Origin: Candidatus Binatus soli
GTDB lineage: Bacteria > Desulfobacterota > Binatia > Binatales > Binataceae
Assembly (NCBI GenBank): GCA_002479255.1
Contig: DLMJ01000049.1
Location: 109,586 to 173,585 of the forward strand
DNA: 64,000 nt
Direction of reading: 5' to 3'
In this document: piece after piece, positions 1-7,760 of the stretch
Layout of the letters: each line of letters begins with the position of its first letter
Numbering within the stretch: position 1 is the stretch's first letter
The notes under the pieces: model-generated
Databases searched by the model: none
The model's input: only the letters and a program-made list of their open reading frames with translations
Told to the model about the DNA's origin: nothing
Translations under genes and position numbers: made by a program

Positions 1-1
1 G

Positions 2-337
2 TACAACAAGTCGCGCGGCCTGGTGATAATCGGGGTCTCGTGCGACCTGATCCAGGGCGACGGGCTGCGTGCGGTCGCGCCGTTTGTCAAAGAGTTCCGG
101 ATCAATTATCCAATCGCGCTGGCCGACGGGCGGCTGGTCGATAACATGGGAGTCGAGGCGATACCGACGACACTGTTCCTCGGGCCCGACGGCAAGATGG
201 TTTCGCGAATAGTAGGCGCAGGCCGTCCGGGCGAGATCAGCGCGAACGCAAAGCTGCTGCTCGACGGCATCAAGGGTCACGGCTCGTCGAGCAAACCTGA
301 GCAAGGCAACGGCCACGTCGTGGACATTAATTTCTAA
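2..337 (+). CDS. TlpA/AhpC-type thioredoxin-fold protein, C-terminal part
   Basis: The reading frame is already open at the left edge, so only the C-terminal part of a thiol-disulfide oxidoreductase or redoxin is present. What is visible is the second half of a thioredoxin fold: a hydrophobic strand (LVIIGVSCD), a helix region, then the cis-proline segment AIPTTLFLGPDGKMVSRIVG that is typical of TlpA/ResA and AhpC proteins. The CXXC or peroxidatic cysteine, if present, lies outside the window, so thioredoxin-like and peroxiredoxin functions cannot be separated. The tail after residue 85 is polar and probably disordered. A strong hairpin terminator follows directly. Confidence 0.75.
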   Translation, partial: YNKSRGLVIIGVSCDLIQGDGLRAVAPFVKEFRINYPIALADGRLVDNMGVEAIPTTLFLGPDGKMVSRIVGAGRPGEISANAKLLLDGIKGHGSSSKPEQGNGHVVDINF

Positions 338-340
338 GTG

Positions 341-372
341 AGCGAAACCCACACTGGGTTTCGCTTTCGTTG
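341..372 (+). terminator. Rho-independent terminator-like hairpin
   Basis: AGCGAAACCC (341-350), a five-base loop, then the exact complement GGGTTTCGCT (356-365), followed by a modestly T-rich tail. It sits 4 bases after the stop of the thioredoxin-fold gene. Confidence 0.7.
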
Positions 373-403
373 CTTCCTGTGTGATTTTACCTCCTATGAA
401 AGG

Positions 404-422
404 TGCAGGGGCTGGTCCCTGT
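404..422. repeat. Dispersed GCAGGG...CCCTG palindrome, copy 1
   Basis: TGCAGGG, six bases, CCCTGT: a short inverted repeat in the intergenic space just upstream of the methyltransferase. Related copies lie at 1055, 1756 and 2524. Confidence 0.5.
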
Positions 423-441
423 AAACCTGCGTGAGGTTTCC

Positions 442-1035
442 ATGGCGACGAGCGGGTGGCGCGAGGTCTGGGACCGGTTCAAGGGACGCGGCACGTACCC
501 GCATCAGCTCGCCTTCATTCTGCTCAATCCGCTGCGCAATCTGATCTTCTCGCCGCGCGAGTTGGCTGCGCGTCTTCATCTGAGCGCGGACTCGCGGGCG
601 CTGGAGCTGGGCCCCGGTCCCGGGTTTTTCAGCGTTTCCATTGCACGCCGCGTTCCCAGCGGTCATCTGTGCCTGGTGGACCTGCAACGCGAGATGCTGG
701 AGAAGGCACGCGCGCGAATCCGGCGGGCGGGTGTCGCCAACGTCAGTTTCGCCCGGGCCAGCGCGACCGCGCTGCCGTTTGCGCGCGAGGTCTTCGACGC
801 CGCCTTTCTGGTCGCGGTGCTGGGCGAGGTCCCCGATGCCGCGGCCTGCGTGGCTCAATTGCGCGACGCACTCCGCCCCGGCGGTCTCCTGTCGATCACC
901 GAGCTTGCCGGCGATCCCGACGCGATGACCGAGCGCGAAATCGCCGCGCTTGCCAAAGCGGCGAATCTCGAACACGCGGAGACGTTTCCGATGCGCTTCG
1001 GATTCACGATCAACTTCAGAAAAGCAGGGAGCTAA
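442..1035 (+). CDS. Class I SAM-dependent methyltransferase
   Basis: A 197-residue methyltransferase of the Methyltransf_11/UbiE type. The SAM-binding motif I is ALELGPGPGFFSVSIAR, motif II is CLVDLQREML, and a later DAAFLVAVLGEVPD plus LRPGGLLSITEL follow the usual order for this fold. The frame is open further upstream, but the ATG at 442 has a GAGG ribosome-binding site 6 bases in front and is preferred over the start at 403, which would run through a palindromic repeat. The substrate cannot be read from the sequence; arsenite methylases, ubiquinone-type and small-molecule enzymes all look like this. Confidence 0.8.
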   Translation: MATSGWREVWDRFKGRGTYPHQLAFILLNPLRNLIFSPRELAARLHLSADSRALELGPGPGFFSVSIARRVPSGHLCLVDLQREMLEKARARIRRAGVANVSFARASATALPFAREVFDAAFLVAVLGEVPDAAACVAQLRDALRPGGLLSITELAGDPDAMTEREIAALAKAANLEHAETFPMRFGFTINFRKAGS

Positions 1036-1054
1036 TTTCAAGTTACCGAAACCG

Positions 1055-1072
1055 CAGGGGCTGGCCGCTGCT
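1055..1072. repeat. Dispersed GCAGGG palindrome, copy 2 (imperfect)
   Basis: GCAGGGGCTGGCCGCTGC, an imperfect version of the palindrome seen at 404 and 2524, again placed between two genes. Confidence 0.4.
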
Positions 1073-1168
1073 TGTGGATTCGCGATTGTGATGCGGGTTA
1101 AGATGCTGGGTTGAATCGCAGCAAGGCCCAGAATCGAGCGAGAGATATATTTTCTCTTTTTTTGAGCG

Positions 1169-1414
1169 ATGGACCCGAAGGAAATTGAGACGATGATTGC
1201 GCGCGGGATTCCCGACGCGCAGGTCGAGGTGCGCGACTACACCGGCGGCGGAGACCATTTCGAGGCGATTGTGGTGAGCCCAAGTTTCGAGGGCAAGGGT
1301 CTAATCGAGCGGCATCAACTGGTCTATCAGGCGCTGGGCGACGCGATGCGGGTGCAGGTGCATGCGCTCACGCTCAAGACGTTGACGCCGGCGCAGTATC
1401 AGAACCGAAGGTAG
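1169..1414 (+). CDS. bolA: BolA family protein (IbaG-like)
   Basis: An 81-residue BolA-fold protein: DPKEIETMIARGIPDAQVEV, then the FEAIVVSPSFEGKGLIERHQ segment with the invariant helix-turn region and a histidine used by BolA proteins to ligand a shared [2Fe-2S] cluster. It lies 9 bases upstream of a CGFS glutaredoxin, the classical partner. In the family, BolA-Grx4 heterodimers hold an iron-sulfur cluster and act in iron sensing or cluster delivery. Full length for the IbaG branch. No convincing ribosome-binding site precedes the ATG; the leader holds an AT-rich run. Confidence 0.9.
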   Translation: MDPKEIETMIARGIPDAQVEVRDYTGGGDHFEAIVVSPSFEGKGLIERHQLVYQALGDAMRVQVHALTLKTLTPAQYQNRR

Positions 1415-1423
1415 AGGAATCAA

Positions 1424-1756
1424 ATGGCGGACATAATCGAAAAAATCGAATCGGCAGTCAAAGAAAACAAGGTCATGATTTTCATGAAGGGCGACCGCAG
1501 CTTTCCGCAATGCGGTTTCTCGGCGGCGACGGTTGCTATTTTCGAGCAGTTGGGCGTGCCGTTCGCGACCGCCGACGTGCTCAGCGATCCCGAACTGCGC
1601 GACGCGATCAAGCGTTACAGCAACTGGCCGACGATTCCCCAGGTTTATATCGACGGCAAGTTCGTCGGCGGCTGCGATATTATTCGCGAGATGCACGAGA
1701 CGGGCGAGCTGGAGCCGATGGTGAAGGCGGTGCTCGCGGCGACGGCGCATCAGTAG
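1424..1756 (+). CDS. grxD: Monothiol glutaredoxin, Grx4/GrxD type
   Basis: A 110-residue single-domain monothiol glutaredoxin. The CGFS active site has Cys30, followed by the expected WPTIPQVYIDGKFVGGCDI stretch that binds glutathione. Such proteins carry a [2Fe-2S] cluster between two monomers, or with BolA, and pass it to apo-proteins. The MKG...FPQCGFS context is textbook, although GDRS replaces the more common GTPD before the motif. It forms an operon with the BolA gene (9-base gap, AGAGG ribosome-binding site in the gap). Confidence 0.95.
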   Translation: MADIIEKIESAVKENKVMIFMKGDRSFPQCGFSAATVAIFEQLGVPFATADVLSDPELRDAIKRYSNWPTIPQVYIDGKFVGGCDIIREMHETGELEPMVKAVLAATAHQ

Positions 1757-1770
1757 CAGGGGCCAGGTTC
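1756..1770. repeat. Dispersed GCAGGG palindrome, copy 3 (half)
   Basis: GCAGGGGCCAGGTTC directly after the grxD stop; only the left arm of the palindrome is kept. It abuts the 8-bp repeat tract that follows. Confidence 0.35.
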
Positions 1771-1801
1771 ACTTTTTCACTTTCTCACTGGTTCACTGGT
1801 T
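1769..1801. repeat. GTGAA-type 8-bp tandem repeat, locus A
   Basis: Read on the minus strand the tract runs as GTGAACCA, GTGAGAAA, GTGAAAAA, GTGAACC: about four 8-bp units sharing GTGA. The same unit type recurs at 25101-25172 and 53219-53255. Confidence 0.6.
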
Positions 1802-1836
1802 GCGCGGAAATTTGGTAATGAAGCCAAGGTGATCTG

Positions 1837-2523
1837 ATGGCTGCATGCAGGCAATGCGGCAAAGATAACGCGGAGGGCATGGTATTCTGCGGTTACTGTG
1901 CGACTCCGCTGGCGAGACCGACAGGCAATCCCATTTCTTCGCCGCCGATACGCGGATCGTCTCCGCAGCCGTTCAAGCCGGAAATTCGCACGCCGGTGAT
2001 CCACACGCCGCCGCCGCCACCCCCAAGCGACGGCGACAAGGACAAGGGCAAGGGCGGATTCGAGTTAATTCCGTGGAGCGAGCTTTCACCCGCCCAGAGG
2101 GCAGGACGATCGATCGCCGCGCTGGTCGTGTTGCTTCTGATCTTTCTCTTCGTTCGCGTACTGTGGCGCGGCCTCGGTGGTGCGACGAGCGGAACGAGCG
2201 AAAATGCGCCTTCGGCTCAAAGTTCCGGCGTTCCGGCTACCGAAGGCGACCGCAAGGATGGAATCGAATCGCTGTGCAAGGTATTTCAGATCTACGGAAT
2301 GCCGAAGAACGACCACGATGCGACCGAAGCGGCGCACAACGCGGCTGAATTCTTCAAACTCGCCGGCAATCAGTCGCCCGAGCGTAGCGCGTACATCCTG
2401 ACCACAATTGTGCGGGAGTTCCGCAGCGGCAAACTGTCGCAATCCGACTGCGCGGAGGCGGGGGCGCCGATCGCCACGACGCAGGAAAGCACCGATAATT
2501 CGACTCCCGACGTCAACAGGTGA
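1837..2523 (+). CDS. Zinc-ribbon membrane protein of unknown function
   Basis: A 228-residue protein with an N-terminal zinc ribbon (Cys4, Cys7, Cys18, Cys21, two CXXC knuckles), a proline-rich spacer with a PPPPPP run (about residues 30-75), one transmembrane helix (about 91-110) and a C-terminal extracytoplasmic region of about 115 residues with two cysteines and no family I recognise. The layout of cytoplasmic ribbon, linker and membrane anchor is common in bacterial zinc-ribbon proteins that sit at the membrane, but no function follows from it. The last codons run straight into a palindromic terminator-like repeat. Confidence 0.7.
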   Translation: MAACRQCGKDNAEGMVFCGYCATPLARPTGNPISSPPIRGSSPQPFKPEIRTPVIHTPPPPPPSDGDKDKGKGGFELIPWSELSPAQRAGRSIAALVVLLLIFLFVRVLWRGLGGATSGTSENAPSAQSSGVPATEGDRKDGIESLCKVFQIYGMPKNDHDATEAAHNAAEFFKLAGNQSPERSAYILTTIVREFRSGKLSQSDCAEAGAPIATTQESTDNSTPDVNR

Positions 2524-2550
2524 GCAGGGGCCCCGGTCCCTGCACCGGGG
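2524..2550. terminator. Two mutually exclusive hairpins between convergent genes (palindrome copy 4)
   Basis: GCAGGG (2524-2529) pairs with CCCTGC (2538-2543); alternatively CCCCGGT (2531-2537) pairs with ACCGGGG (2544-2550). Both stems are perfect. The element lies between the stops of two convergent genes and may end transcription from both sides. There is no clear U-tract. Confidence 0.5.
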
Positions 2551-2556
2551 TAAGGC

Positions 2557-4002
2557 TTATTGAATTACCCGGGAGCGGGCGGTCGTCCAGTAATAGATCG
2601 GCACGCCGCTCAGCGCGATCAGCAATCCCGGCCAAGTGAAGCGGGGCTTCAGAATCAACAAATCGACCATCAAGGCCGAGGCCGCGACGACGTAGAGCGC
2701 CGGCACCAGAGGATAACCCCACGCACGGTACGGACGCAGGGTGCCTGGGATCCGCCGGCGCAGCACGAACACGGCCGACACTGTCAGCACGTAAAACATC
2801 AACTGCGCGAAGATCACGTAATCCAGGAGTTCGGAATAAGTGCCAGACAAGGTTAGAACCGCCGCCCAAATCCCCTGCATCACCAGCGCGACGGCGGGCA
2901 CGCTGGCGCGATTGAGACGTCCGGCGGCGGCGAAGAAGACCCGGTCCCGGGACATCGCGTAAATCACGCGCGCACCCGTGAGGATCAGTCCGTTGGCGCA
3001 TCCAAAGCCGGAGATCATCACGAGGATTGCGGTGATCTTCGCGCCCGCGCCGCCCCACACGACTTGCATCGCCGCGGCGGCTACGCGATCGCTGGATGCA
3101 TGCGCGATTCCGCGCCCCACTACACTCGCTGCGTCCGCATTTCCCGACGCGGGCAGCTCACAGAGATAGGCGACGTTGGTGAGGATATAGAGCGCAATCA
3201 CCACGCCGGTTCCAAAGGCAAGCGCCAGAGGAAGATCGCGTTTGGGATTGCGGACCTCGGCCGCCGCGAAGGTGACGCTCGCCCATGCGTCGGCTGAGAA
3301 GAGCGCACCCACCATCGCGGCGCCGAACACGCCCGCACCAGCAATTGACATGGGACCGGCGCCGAGGAATGCGGTCGGGCTGCCGAAATTGGCGCGAATC
3401 GCAACTGGATTCGGCGCGATCAGGCATCCGACCACGACTATCAGGCATAGCGAGAGAATTTTGGCCGTGGTGAAGGAGTTTTGCAGCCACCTGCCCATAT
3501 TGAGGCCGCGCAGATTGGCCGCGGTGAGGACCGCGATCACAACGATCGCGCCCGCGCGCTCGCCCGACAGTCCGGCGCCGCCGGCGCCGATCCAGAGGTT
3601 CGAACCGAGCACGGGCCACATAACGCCCGCGAATCGCGCAAACGCGACTGCGACGGCCGCGATCGTGCCGGTCTGGATGACGAGCAACAGCGTCCATCCG
3701 AACATGAACGCCCACATTCCGCCGTAGGCCTCGCGCAGATAGACGTATTGCCCGCCCGCCTGGGGCATCATCGCGGCGAGTTCGCCGTACGCGAGCGCCC
3801 CCGCAATGGTCATCACGCCCGCCACCAACCAGACCATCAGCAGCGCGGCGGGAGTACCGACCTGACGGGTGATATCTGCAGAAACGATGAAGATGCCCGA
3901 GCCAATCATCGAGCCGGCCACCAAGGTCACGGAGTCGAAGAGTGAAAGACCCGGCTTCAAGTGCTCGGAGGAAGGGGCAGGTCCGGGTACGGTGGTCGCC
4001 AT
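2557..4002 (-). CDS. APC-family amino acid permease
   Basis: A 481-residue membrane protein with about 12 hydrophobic segments. The N-terminal signature LFDSVTLVAGSMIGSGIFIV is the TM1 substrate-binding motif of the APC superfamily, and GGQYVYLREAYGG matches the TM3 region of the LAT/SteT-like branch. TM6 (FFSADAWAS-like ALFSADAWASVTFAAAEVRNPKRDLPLAL) is also characteristic. It should exchange or import neutral amino acids at the inner membrane; the exact substrate is not readable. It stands alone on the minus strand, converging on the zinc-ribbon gene. Confidence 0.88.
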   Translation of the reverse strand: MATTVPGPAPSSEHLKPGLSLFDSVTLVAGSMIGSGIFIVSADITRQVGTPAALLMVWLVAGVMTIAGALAYGELAAMMPQAGGQYVYLREAYGGMWAFMFGWTLLLVIQTGTIAAVAVAFARFAGVMWPVLGSNLWIGAGGAGLSGERAGAIVVIAVLTAANLRGLNMGRWLQNSFTTAKILSLCLIVVVGCLIAPNPVAIRANFGSPTAFLGAGPMSIAGAGVFGAAMVGALFSADAWASVTFAAAEVRNPKRDLPLALAFGTGVVIALYILTNVAYLCELPASGNADAASVVGRGIAHASSDRVAAAAMQVVWGGAGAKITAILVMISGFGCANGLILTGARVIYAMSRDRVFFAAAGRLNRASVPAVALVMQGIWAAVLTLSGTYSELLDYVIFAQLMFYVLTVSAVFVLRRRIPGTLRPYRAWGYPLVPALYVVAASALMVDLLILKPRFTWPGLLIALSGVPIYYWTTARSRVIQ

Positions 4003-4142
4003 GGCGAACGCATGGTAGCACTAGCGTCGTGTGGAAAAACCAGCCCGGAAAAATTCAGCTTTGAGTCCTCGTTGATCTTAGTTGCAAACAGGACTTAGCT
4101 AGCACTGGTTCCAGGAAAACGCTTTACAACGGGAGGCGACGG

Positions 4143-4697
4143 ATGCCGACAAAGAAAAAGACCGCGAAACGGAAGAAGGCTGTGAATCCCGCGTTCAGGC
4201 AACTCGAGCAACTGCGCAAGACCGTCAAGATGCTGCGGGTCAAGCTCGAACGCGAGACCAGGGCGCGAAAGATCGAAGCCCGCGTCAAGAGCGAGGCGCA
4301 AAAGGCCCGCATGCGACTGGCATCGCAGATTGCGGCGCTGCGCGAGCAGGGACGCAAGCTCGCCACGGATCTGAGGTCGGCGCTGGGCGACGCCAGCAAG
4401 CGCGACGCGGCCCGCCAGCAGGCGATTGCCAAGATGGCGGAGCTCAGGGCGGAGTATGCGAAGAAGTCTGCGGAGCTGAGGTCACAGTTGTCGCGGACGA
4501 CCGCGGAGCTGGCGCGCAAATCGGAGGAACTGAAGAAGCTTGCGGGAGAAGCGGCGCATCGCGCGGTCGAGATAATTCGCGGCGAAGAGCATCACGCGGC
4601 GCCCGAAGCGGGTGCGAGCCCGGAACCGCACAAAGAAGCCCCCCCGGATGAAACTGCGGGCAGCAGATATGAGAAGGAGCCCGATGAAGAGCAATAG
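4143..4697 (+). CDS. Charged coiled-coil protein, unrecognised
   Basis: A 184-residue, highly charged protein. The first 15 residues are a lysine-rich basic tail (MPTKKKTAKRKKAV), residues about 20-150 form a near-continuous heptad-like helix rich in R, K, E, A and L, and the C-terminus is acidic and proline-rich. No signal peptide or membrane helix. GGGAGG lies 6 bases upstream of the ATG, so the start is secure. The basic head followed by a long coiled coil recalls small nucleoid-binding or cell-structure proteins, but that is only a resemblance. Confidence 0.65.
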   Translation: MPTKKKTAKRKKAVNPAFRQLEQLRKTVKMLRVKLERETRARKIEARVKSEAQKARMRLASQIAALREQGRKLATDLRSALGDASKRDAARQQAIAKMAELRAEYAKKSAELRSQLSRTTAELARKSEELKKLAGEAAHRAVEIIRGEEHHAAPEAGASPEPHKEAPPDETAGSRYEKEPDEEQ

Positions 4698-4959
4698 ATC
4701 GCGGGAGTCGGCCGCGATTCTGCGGGCGGACTGAGAGTTTATTTGCGGAAATGACGCACGCCGAGACTCGAGCACGGACCCAATAGGGTCCGAGTCAGGG
4801 ATTCGGCGGGTTCCTCCCCACCAGCGCCCGGTCAACGAGTCTCCCGCGCGCCGACGGCTCTAGACGGCGCGCGGGAACCCGCTAGGAACGAGAAAGGTAC
4901 GTCGTCGTCAGGGTGACCGCATTGATCGGTCACCGCAACGCATCAAGCACCAGGCAATG
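4698..4959. ncRNA. Structured intergenic stretch, possible non-coding RNA
   Basis: There is no gene in these 262 bases, but three perfect stem structures. The first is nested: CGCCGA/TCGGCG (4759-4764, 4803-4808), GACTC/GAGTC (4765-4769, 4792-4796) and GGACCC/GGGTCC (4776-4781, 4786-4791) with an AATA loop and two 6-base one-sided bulges. The second is CCCGCGCGCC/GGCGCGCGGG (4843-4852, 4866-4875). The third is GGTGACCG/CGGTCACC (4912-4919, 4927-4934). None is followed by a T-run. It lies between convergent genes, so the transcribed strand is unknown. No match to 6S, tmRNA, SRP or RNase P RNA could be made by eye. Confidence 0.4.
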
Positions 4960-5199
4960 CTACGGACTAGCCGGAGCGCCAGGTGCTCCGGGCGCGCCAG
5001 GTGCTCCCGGTGCGCCAGGTGCTCCCGGAGCGCCGGTCTCGCCCGTCGCGCCGGTTGCCGCCGCGGCGGGGCTGGCCGCCTCGGCGGGCGCGGCCGCAGA
5101 CGCGGCAGCCTCGGGAGGGGCAGGAGCCGTCTCTTCGGTTTTGTTGCAAGCCGTGGCGAAGAACATAGAAATTAGTGCCAGAAGCAGAACCTTGCGCAT
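4960..5199 (-). CDS. Small lipoprotein with collagen-like Gly-Ala-Pro repeats
   Basis: A 79-residue lipoprotein. The N-terminus MRKVLLLALISMFFATAC is a lipoprotein signal with a TAC lipobox, so the mature protein starts at Cys18. An alanine-, proline- and glutamate-rich stretch follows, then an uninterrupted run of Gly-X-Y triplets (GATGETGAPGAPGAPGAP and onward) to the C-terminus. Gly-X-Y runs form collagen triple helices, but seven GAP triplets is short. The frame stays open upstream of 5199; however, AAGGAG sits 5 bases before the ATG at 5199, which fixes the start. Outer- or inner-membrane anchoring cannot be decided: the +2 residue is Asn, not the inner-membrane-retention Asp. Confidence 0.75.
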   Translation of the reverse strand: MRKVLLLALISMFFATACNKTEETAPAPPEAAASAAAPAEAASPAAAATGATGETGAPGAPGAPGAPGAPGAPGAPASP

Positions 5200-5350
5200 C
5201 GCTTTCTCCTTGATTGCTCGGTGCTCACTTGAACGCAGAAACTCGAAACGCGCCAAGAATACGATAGGCGCGGCGTAACTTCAAGCGCGCATTTCGCGTC
5301 GCATTTTCCGCCTGTCGGCGCGAATCGCGGGGGACCGGCAAAGAAATTTT

Positions 5351-5378
5351 TTGACTATTTCGTGGGCATCTGTATGAT
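5351..5378 (+). promoter_or_regulatory. Sigma-70-like promoter
   Basis: TTGACT, 16-base spacer, TATGAT, in a locally AT-rich segment about 70 bases upstream of the GTG start at 5448. Confidence 0.55.
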
Positions 5379-5447
5379 TCGATCATTATTTGGCGATCTT
5401 TGTTTGGCGCCTTAGATTTTTAGGGGCGGATGAGGTGGAGGTAAGCG

Positions 5448-5678
5448 GTGGAAGAACGGCGCGTTATTTTCGCGGGCATTGGGCTCGCAAATCGGCACAA
5501 TTCTCGAATCGTCGAGCATGAACTCGACATGGTGCGAAGCGCGGAGCGTCCGGTCGCGGGTGTGCGGCCGCTCACGCGAATTCTCAACTGGCTGATGCCC
5601 TCGGGACGGCTGGTAGGTCCGCCGATGCGCTCGGTGGCGCGGGAGCTTGAAGAGACCTACCCCGGCCGCGATAGCTGA
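5448..5678 (+). CDS. Small conserved-looking hypothetical protein
   Basis: A 76-residue soluble protein starting at GTG; GGAGGT lies 5 bases upstream and a good promoter is at 5351-5378, so expression is credible. The sequence (MEERRVIFAGIGLANRHNSR... LTRILNWLMPSGRLVGPPMRSVARELEETYPG) has no recognisable motif. It is followed 50 bases later by a RidA-type gene on the same strand, with which it may be co-transcribed. Confidence 0.55.
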   Translation: MEERRVIFAGIGLANRHNSRIVEHELDMVRSAERPVAGVRPLTRILNWLMPSGRLVGPPMRSVARELEETYPGRDS

Positions 5679-5728
5679 GCACAGAGTCGGGGCTGCATCG
5701 TGCTTCGCCCGCGGGGAGGGAGATTACG

Positions 5729-6244
5729 ATGAGCGCGATTTGGCGAATCTCGACCAATACGCCGTGGGAACCGAACGTCGGCTATTCGCGGCTGGTAAGG
5801 GCCGGCGACATTGTCGCCGTCTCGGGCACCACCGCCACCGACGAGCGTGGGCTAATCGTCGGCGCGGGACAGATGTATGTGCAGGCGCGCCAGGCGCTGG
5901 TCAATATTCGTGCCGCGCTCGAGCGCGCGGGGCTCGCGATGCATCACGTCATTCGCACGCGGATGTTCGTCACCGACATGGGACGTTTTGCGGAAGCGGC
6001 GCGCGCGCACAAGGAATTCTTCGCTGACTCGCCTCCCGCGTCCACGGTCGTTGAAGTGCGCCGGCTGGCTAATCCCGACATGATGATCGAGATCGAAGCC
6101 GACGCATACGCAGGCGCTGCGAATAGCCAAACGGCGGGCAGCGTTGTCGCCACGACGGCGCCGAAGCCGGGAGCGCAGGCCAAGCCGAAGGCGGCGACGA
6201 AGCCGCCGATGAAATCCGCAAAGAAGCCCTCGCGCCGCAAGTAA
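5729..6244 (+). CDS. RidA/YjgF/UK114 family protein with basic tail
   Basis: A 171-residue member of the RidA family, whose archetype hydrolyses reactive enamine/imine intermediates released by PLP enzymes. The core (about residues 1-130) shows the family features: VAVSGTTATDERG, YVQARQALVNIRAALERAGL, and IRTRMFVTDM with the conserved arginine before the substrate pocket. The last 40 residues (TTAPKPGAQAKPKAATKPPMKSAKKPSRRK, given here in pieces in the protein) form a low-complexity lysine/alanine/proline tail absent from standard RidA proteins of about 130 residues. GGGAGGGAGA precedes the ATG. Subfamily, and thus true RidA activity, is uncertain. Confidence 0.85.
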   Translation: MSAIWRISTNTPWEPNVGYSRLVRAGDIVAVSGTTATDERGLIVGAGQMYVQARQALVNIRAALERAGLAMHHVIRTRMFVTDMGRFAEAARAHKEFFADSPPASTVVEVRRLANPDMMIEIEADAYAGAANSQTAGSVVATTAPKPGAQAKPKAATKPPMKSAKKPSRRK

Positions 6245-6263
6245 CAGCGCTCGAAAGACGCGG

Positions 6264-7760
6264 CTACGGTTCGAGCGCGGCGGAGTGGCTTCCTTCGGCG
6301 CCGCTGGCGGAATGAAATGCGTTGGCGGCGGACGCGATATACGGCTGGGGATAAACCCCGATCAGGATCGTAGCGAGCGCTGCCAGTCCGACTGCCGCCA
6401 CCAGCGCAGGCCGCGCACTCAGGCGCTCAACTTCGACACCGCCCTCCTGCATATACATCGCGACCAGCACATAAAAGTAGTAATAGGCAGAGACTACACT
6501 ATTGAGTACAGCGATTATTACCAGTCCCACGTATCCCTGATGCAACGCCTCGCTGAAGATGTAGAACTTGCCAACGAAGCCGGCCATCGGAGGAACCCCG
6601 GTCAACGACAACAGAAAGATAGCCATTGCGCCGGCGAGCAACGGCTGGCGCGCCGCCAGGCCGCGAAAGTCGCTAATCTGATTACCTGCTTCGCCGCGCC
6701 GTTCGAGCGCGATTACTACTGAGAACGCGCCCAGGTTTGTGAATGTATAGCCGAGAAGATAGTAAAGAATCGCCGGCCCCGATCGCACTCCTGCCGCCAT
6801 GCCAAGCAACAGGTAGCCCGCGTGCGCAATCGCCGAGTATGCAAGCATCCGCTTGATATTGGTCTGGACGACGGCGATTAGATTTCCGCCCGTCATCGTC
6901 AACGCCGCGATTACCCACAGCACTGTCTGCCAGTGCGCGCCGACGGACGCAAAATCGACCATGAAGACGCGAATAAAGGCGGCGAACGCGGCGAGCTTCA
7001 CGCCCACCGCCATGAAGGCGGTCACCGGAGTCGGCGCGCCCTCATAAACGTCCGGCGCCCACATATGAAATGGCACTGCGGCGACCTTGAAGCCAAACCC
7101 GATCACCATCATGCCGATTCCGGCCAGCAGCAGCGGATTCGATCCCATCGCGCCCGAAGCGAGTGCGTCATGAATCGGGCCAAGCTTGATAGTGCCCGTC
7201 GCGCCGTACACCAGCGCGATTCCATAGAGCAGGAAGCCGGTCGAGAACGCGCCCAGCAAAAAATATTTTATTGCCGCTTCATTCGATTTGGCGTTGCGGC
7301 GCATGATTCCCGCCAGCACGTAAACCGTAATCGACATCGTCTCGAGACCGAGGAAGATGACTATCAGGTCCCCAGCCGCCGCCATCAGCATCATGCCGAG
7401 CACGGAAAACAGCAGCAACGAATAGTATTCGGCGCCGGGAATACGGTTCTCGGCGGCGTAATCGAGCGACATCATCACGGTGAACATCGCGGCGATCAAA
7501 ATCACCAGTTCGAAAAATGCCGAAAAACTGTCGACCGAGATCGCGCCCGCAAAAGCGACACCGTACTGTCCCAGGATTCCAAGCGTGAATACGAACGCAA
7601 CCGCGAGCGACGCCAGCGTCAGCAACCCCAGCCCTTCGCTTTCGCTGTCGTCGACGCGCACTCCAGCCAGCAGCACCGCCATCGCGGCCACGGTGACCAC
7701 GACCAGTGGCAGGATTGGCAGCCAGACGAAGTTGATTGCAGCCAGGTTAAAAGGACTCAT
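6264..7760 (-). CDS. nuoN: NADH-quinone oxidoreductase subunit N
   Basis: A 498-residue antiporter-like membrane subunit of respiratory complex I with about 14 transmembrane helices. The conserved TM5 glutamate occurs in IVIFLGLETMSITVYVLAG and the later lysine helices are present (KYFLLGAFSTGFLLYG, GFGFKVAAVPFHMWAPDVYEGAP). It is the last gene of the minus-strand complex I block; its start overlaps the nuoM stop by 4 bases, indicating translational coupling. Length is normal for NuoN. Confidence 0.97.
   Translation of the reverse strand: MSPFNLAAINFVWLPILPLVVVTVAAMAVLLAGVRVDDSESEGLGLLTLASLAVAFVFTLGILGQYGVAFAGAISVDSFSAFFELVILIAAMFTVMMSLDYAAENRIPGAEYYSLLLFSVLGMMLMAAAGDLIVIFLGLETMSITVYVLAGIMRRNAKSNEAAIKYFLLGAFSTGFLLYGIALVYGATGTIKLGPIHDALASGAMGSNPLLLAGIGMMVIGFGFKVAAVPFHMWAPDVYEGAPTPVTAFMAVGVKLAAFAAFIRVFMVDFASVGAHWQTVLWVIAALTMTGGNLIAVVQTNIKRMLAYSAIAHAGYLLLGMAAGVRSGPAILYYLLGYTFTNLGAFSVVIALERRGEAGNQISDFRGLAARQPLLAGAMAIFLLSLTGVPPMAGFVGKFYIFSEALHQGYVGLVIIAVLNSVVSAYYYFYVLVAMYMQEGGVEVERLSARPALVAAVGLAALATILIGVYPQPYIASAANAFHSASGAEGSHSAALEP

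Noticed and set aside
4698..4959. 6S, tmRNA, SRP or RNase P RNA
   Set aside because: None of the conserved core sequences could be found on either strand.
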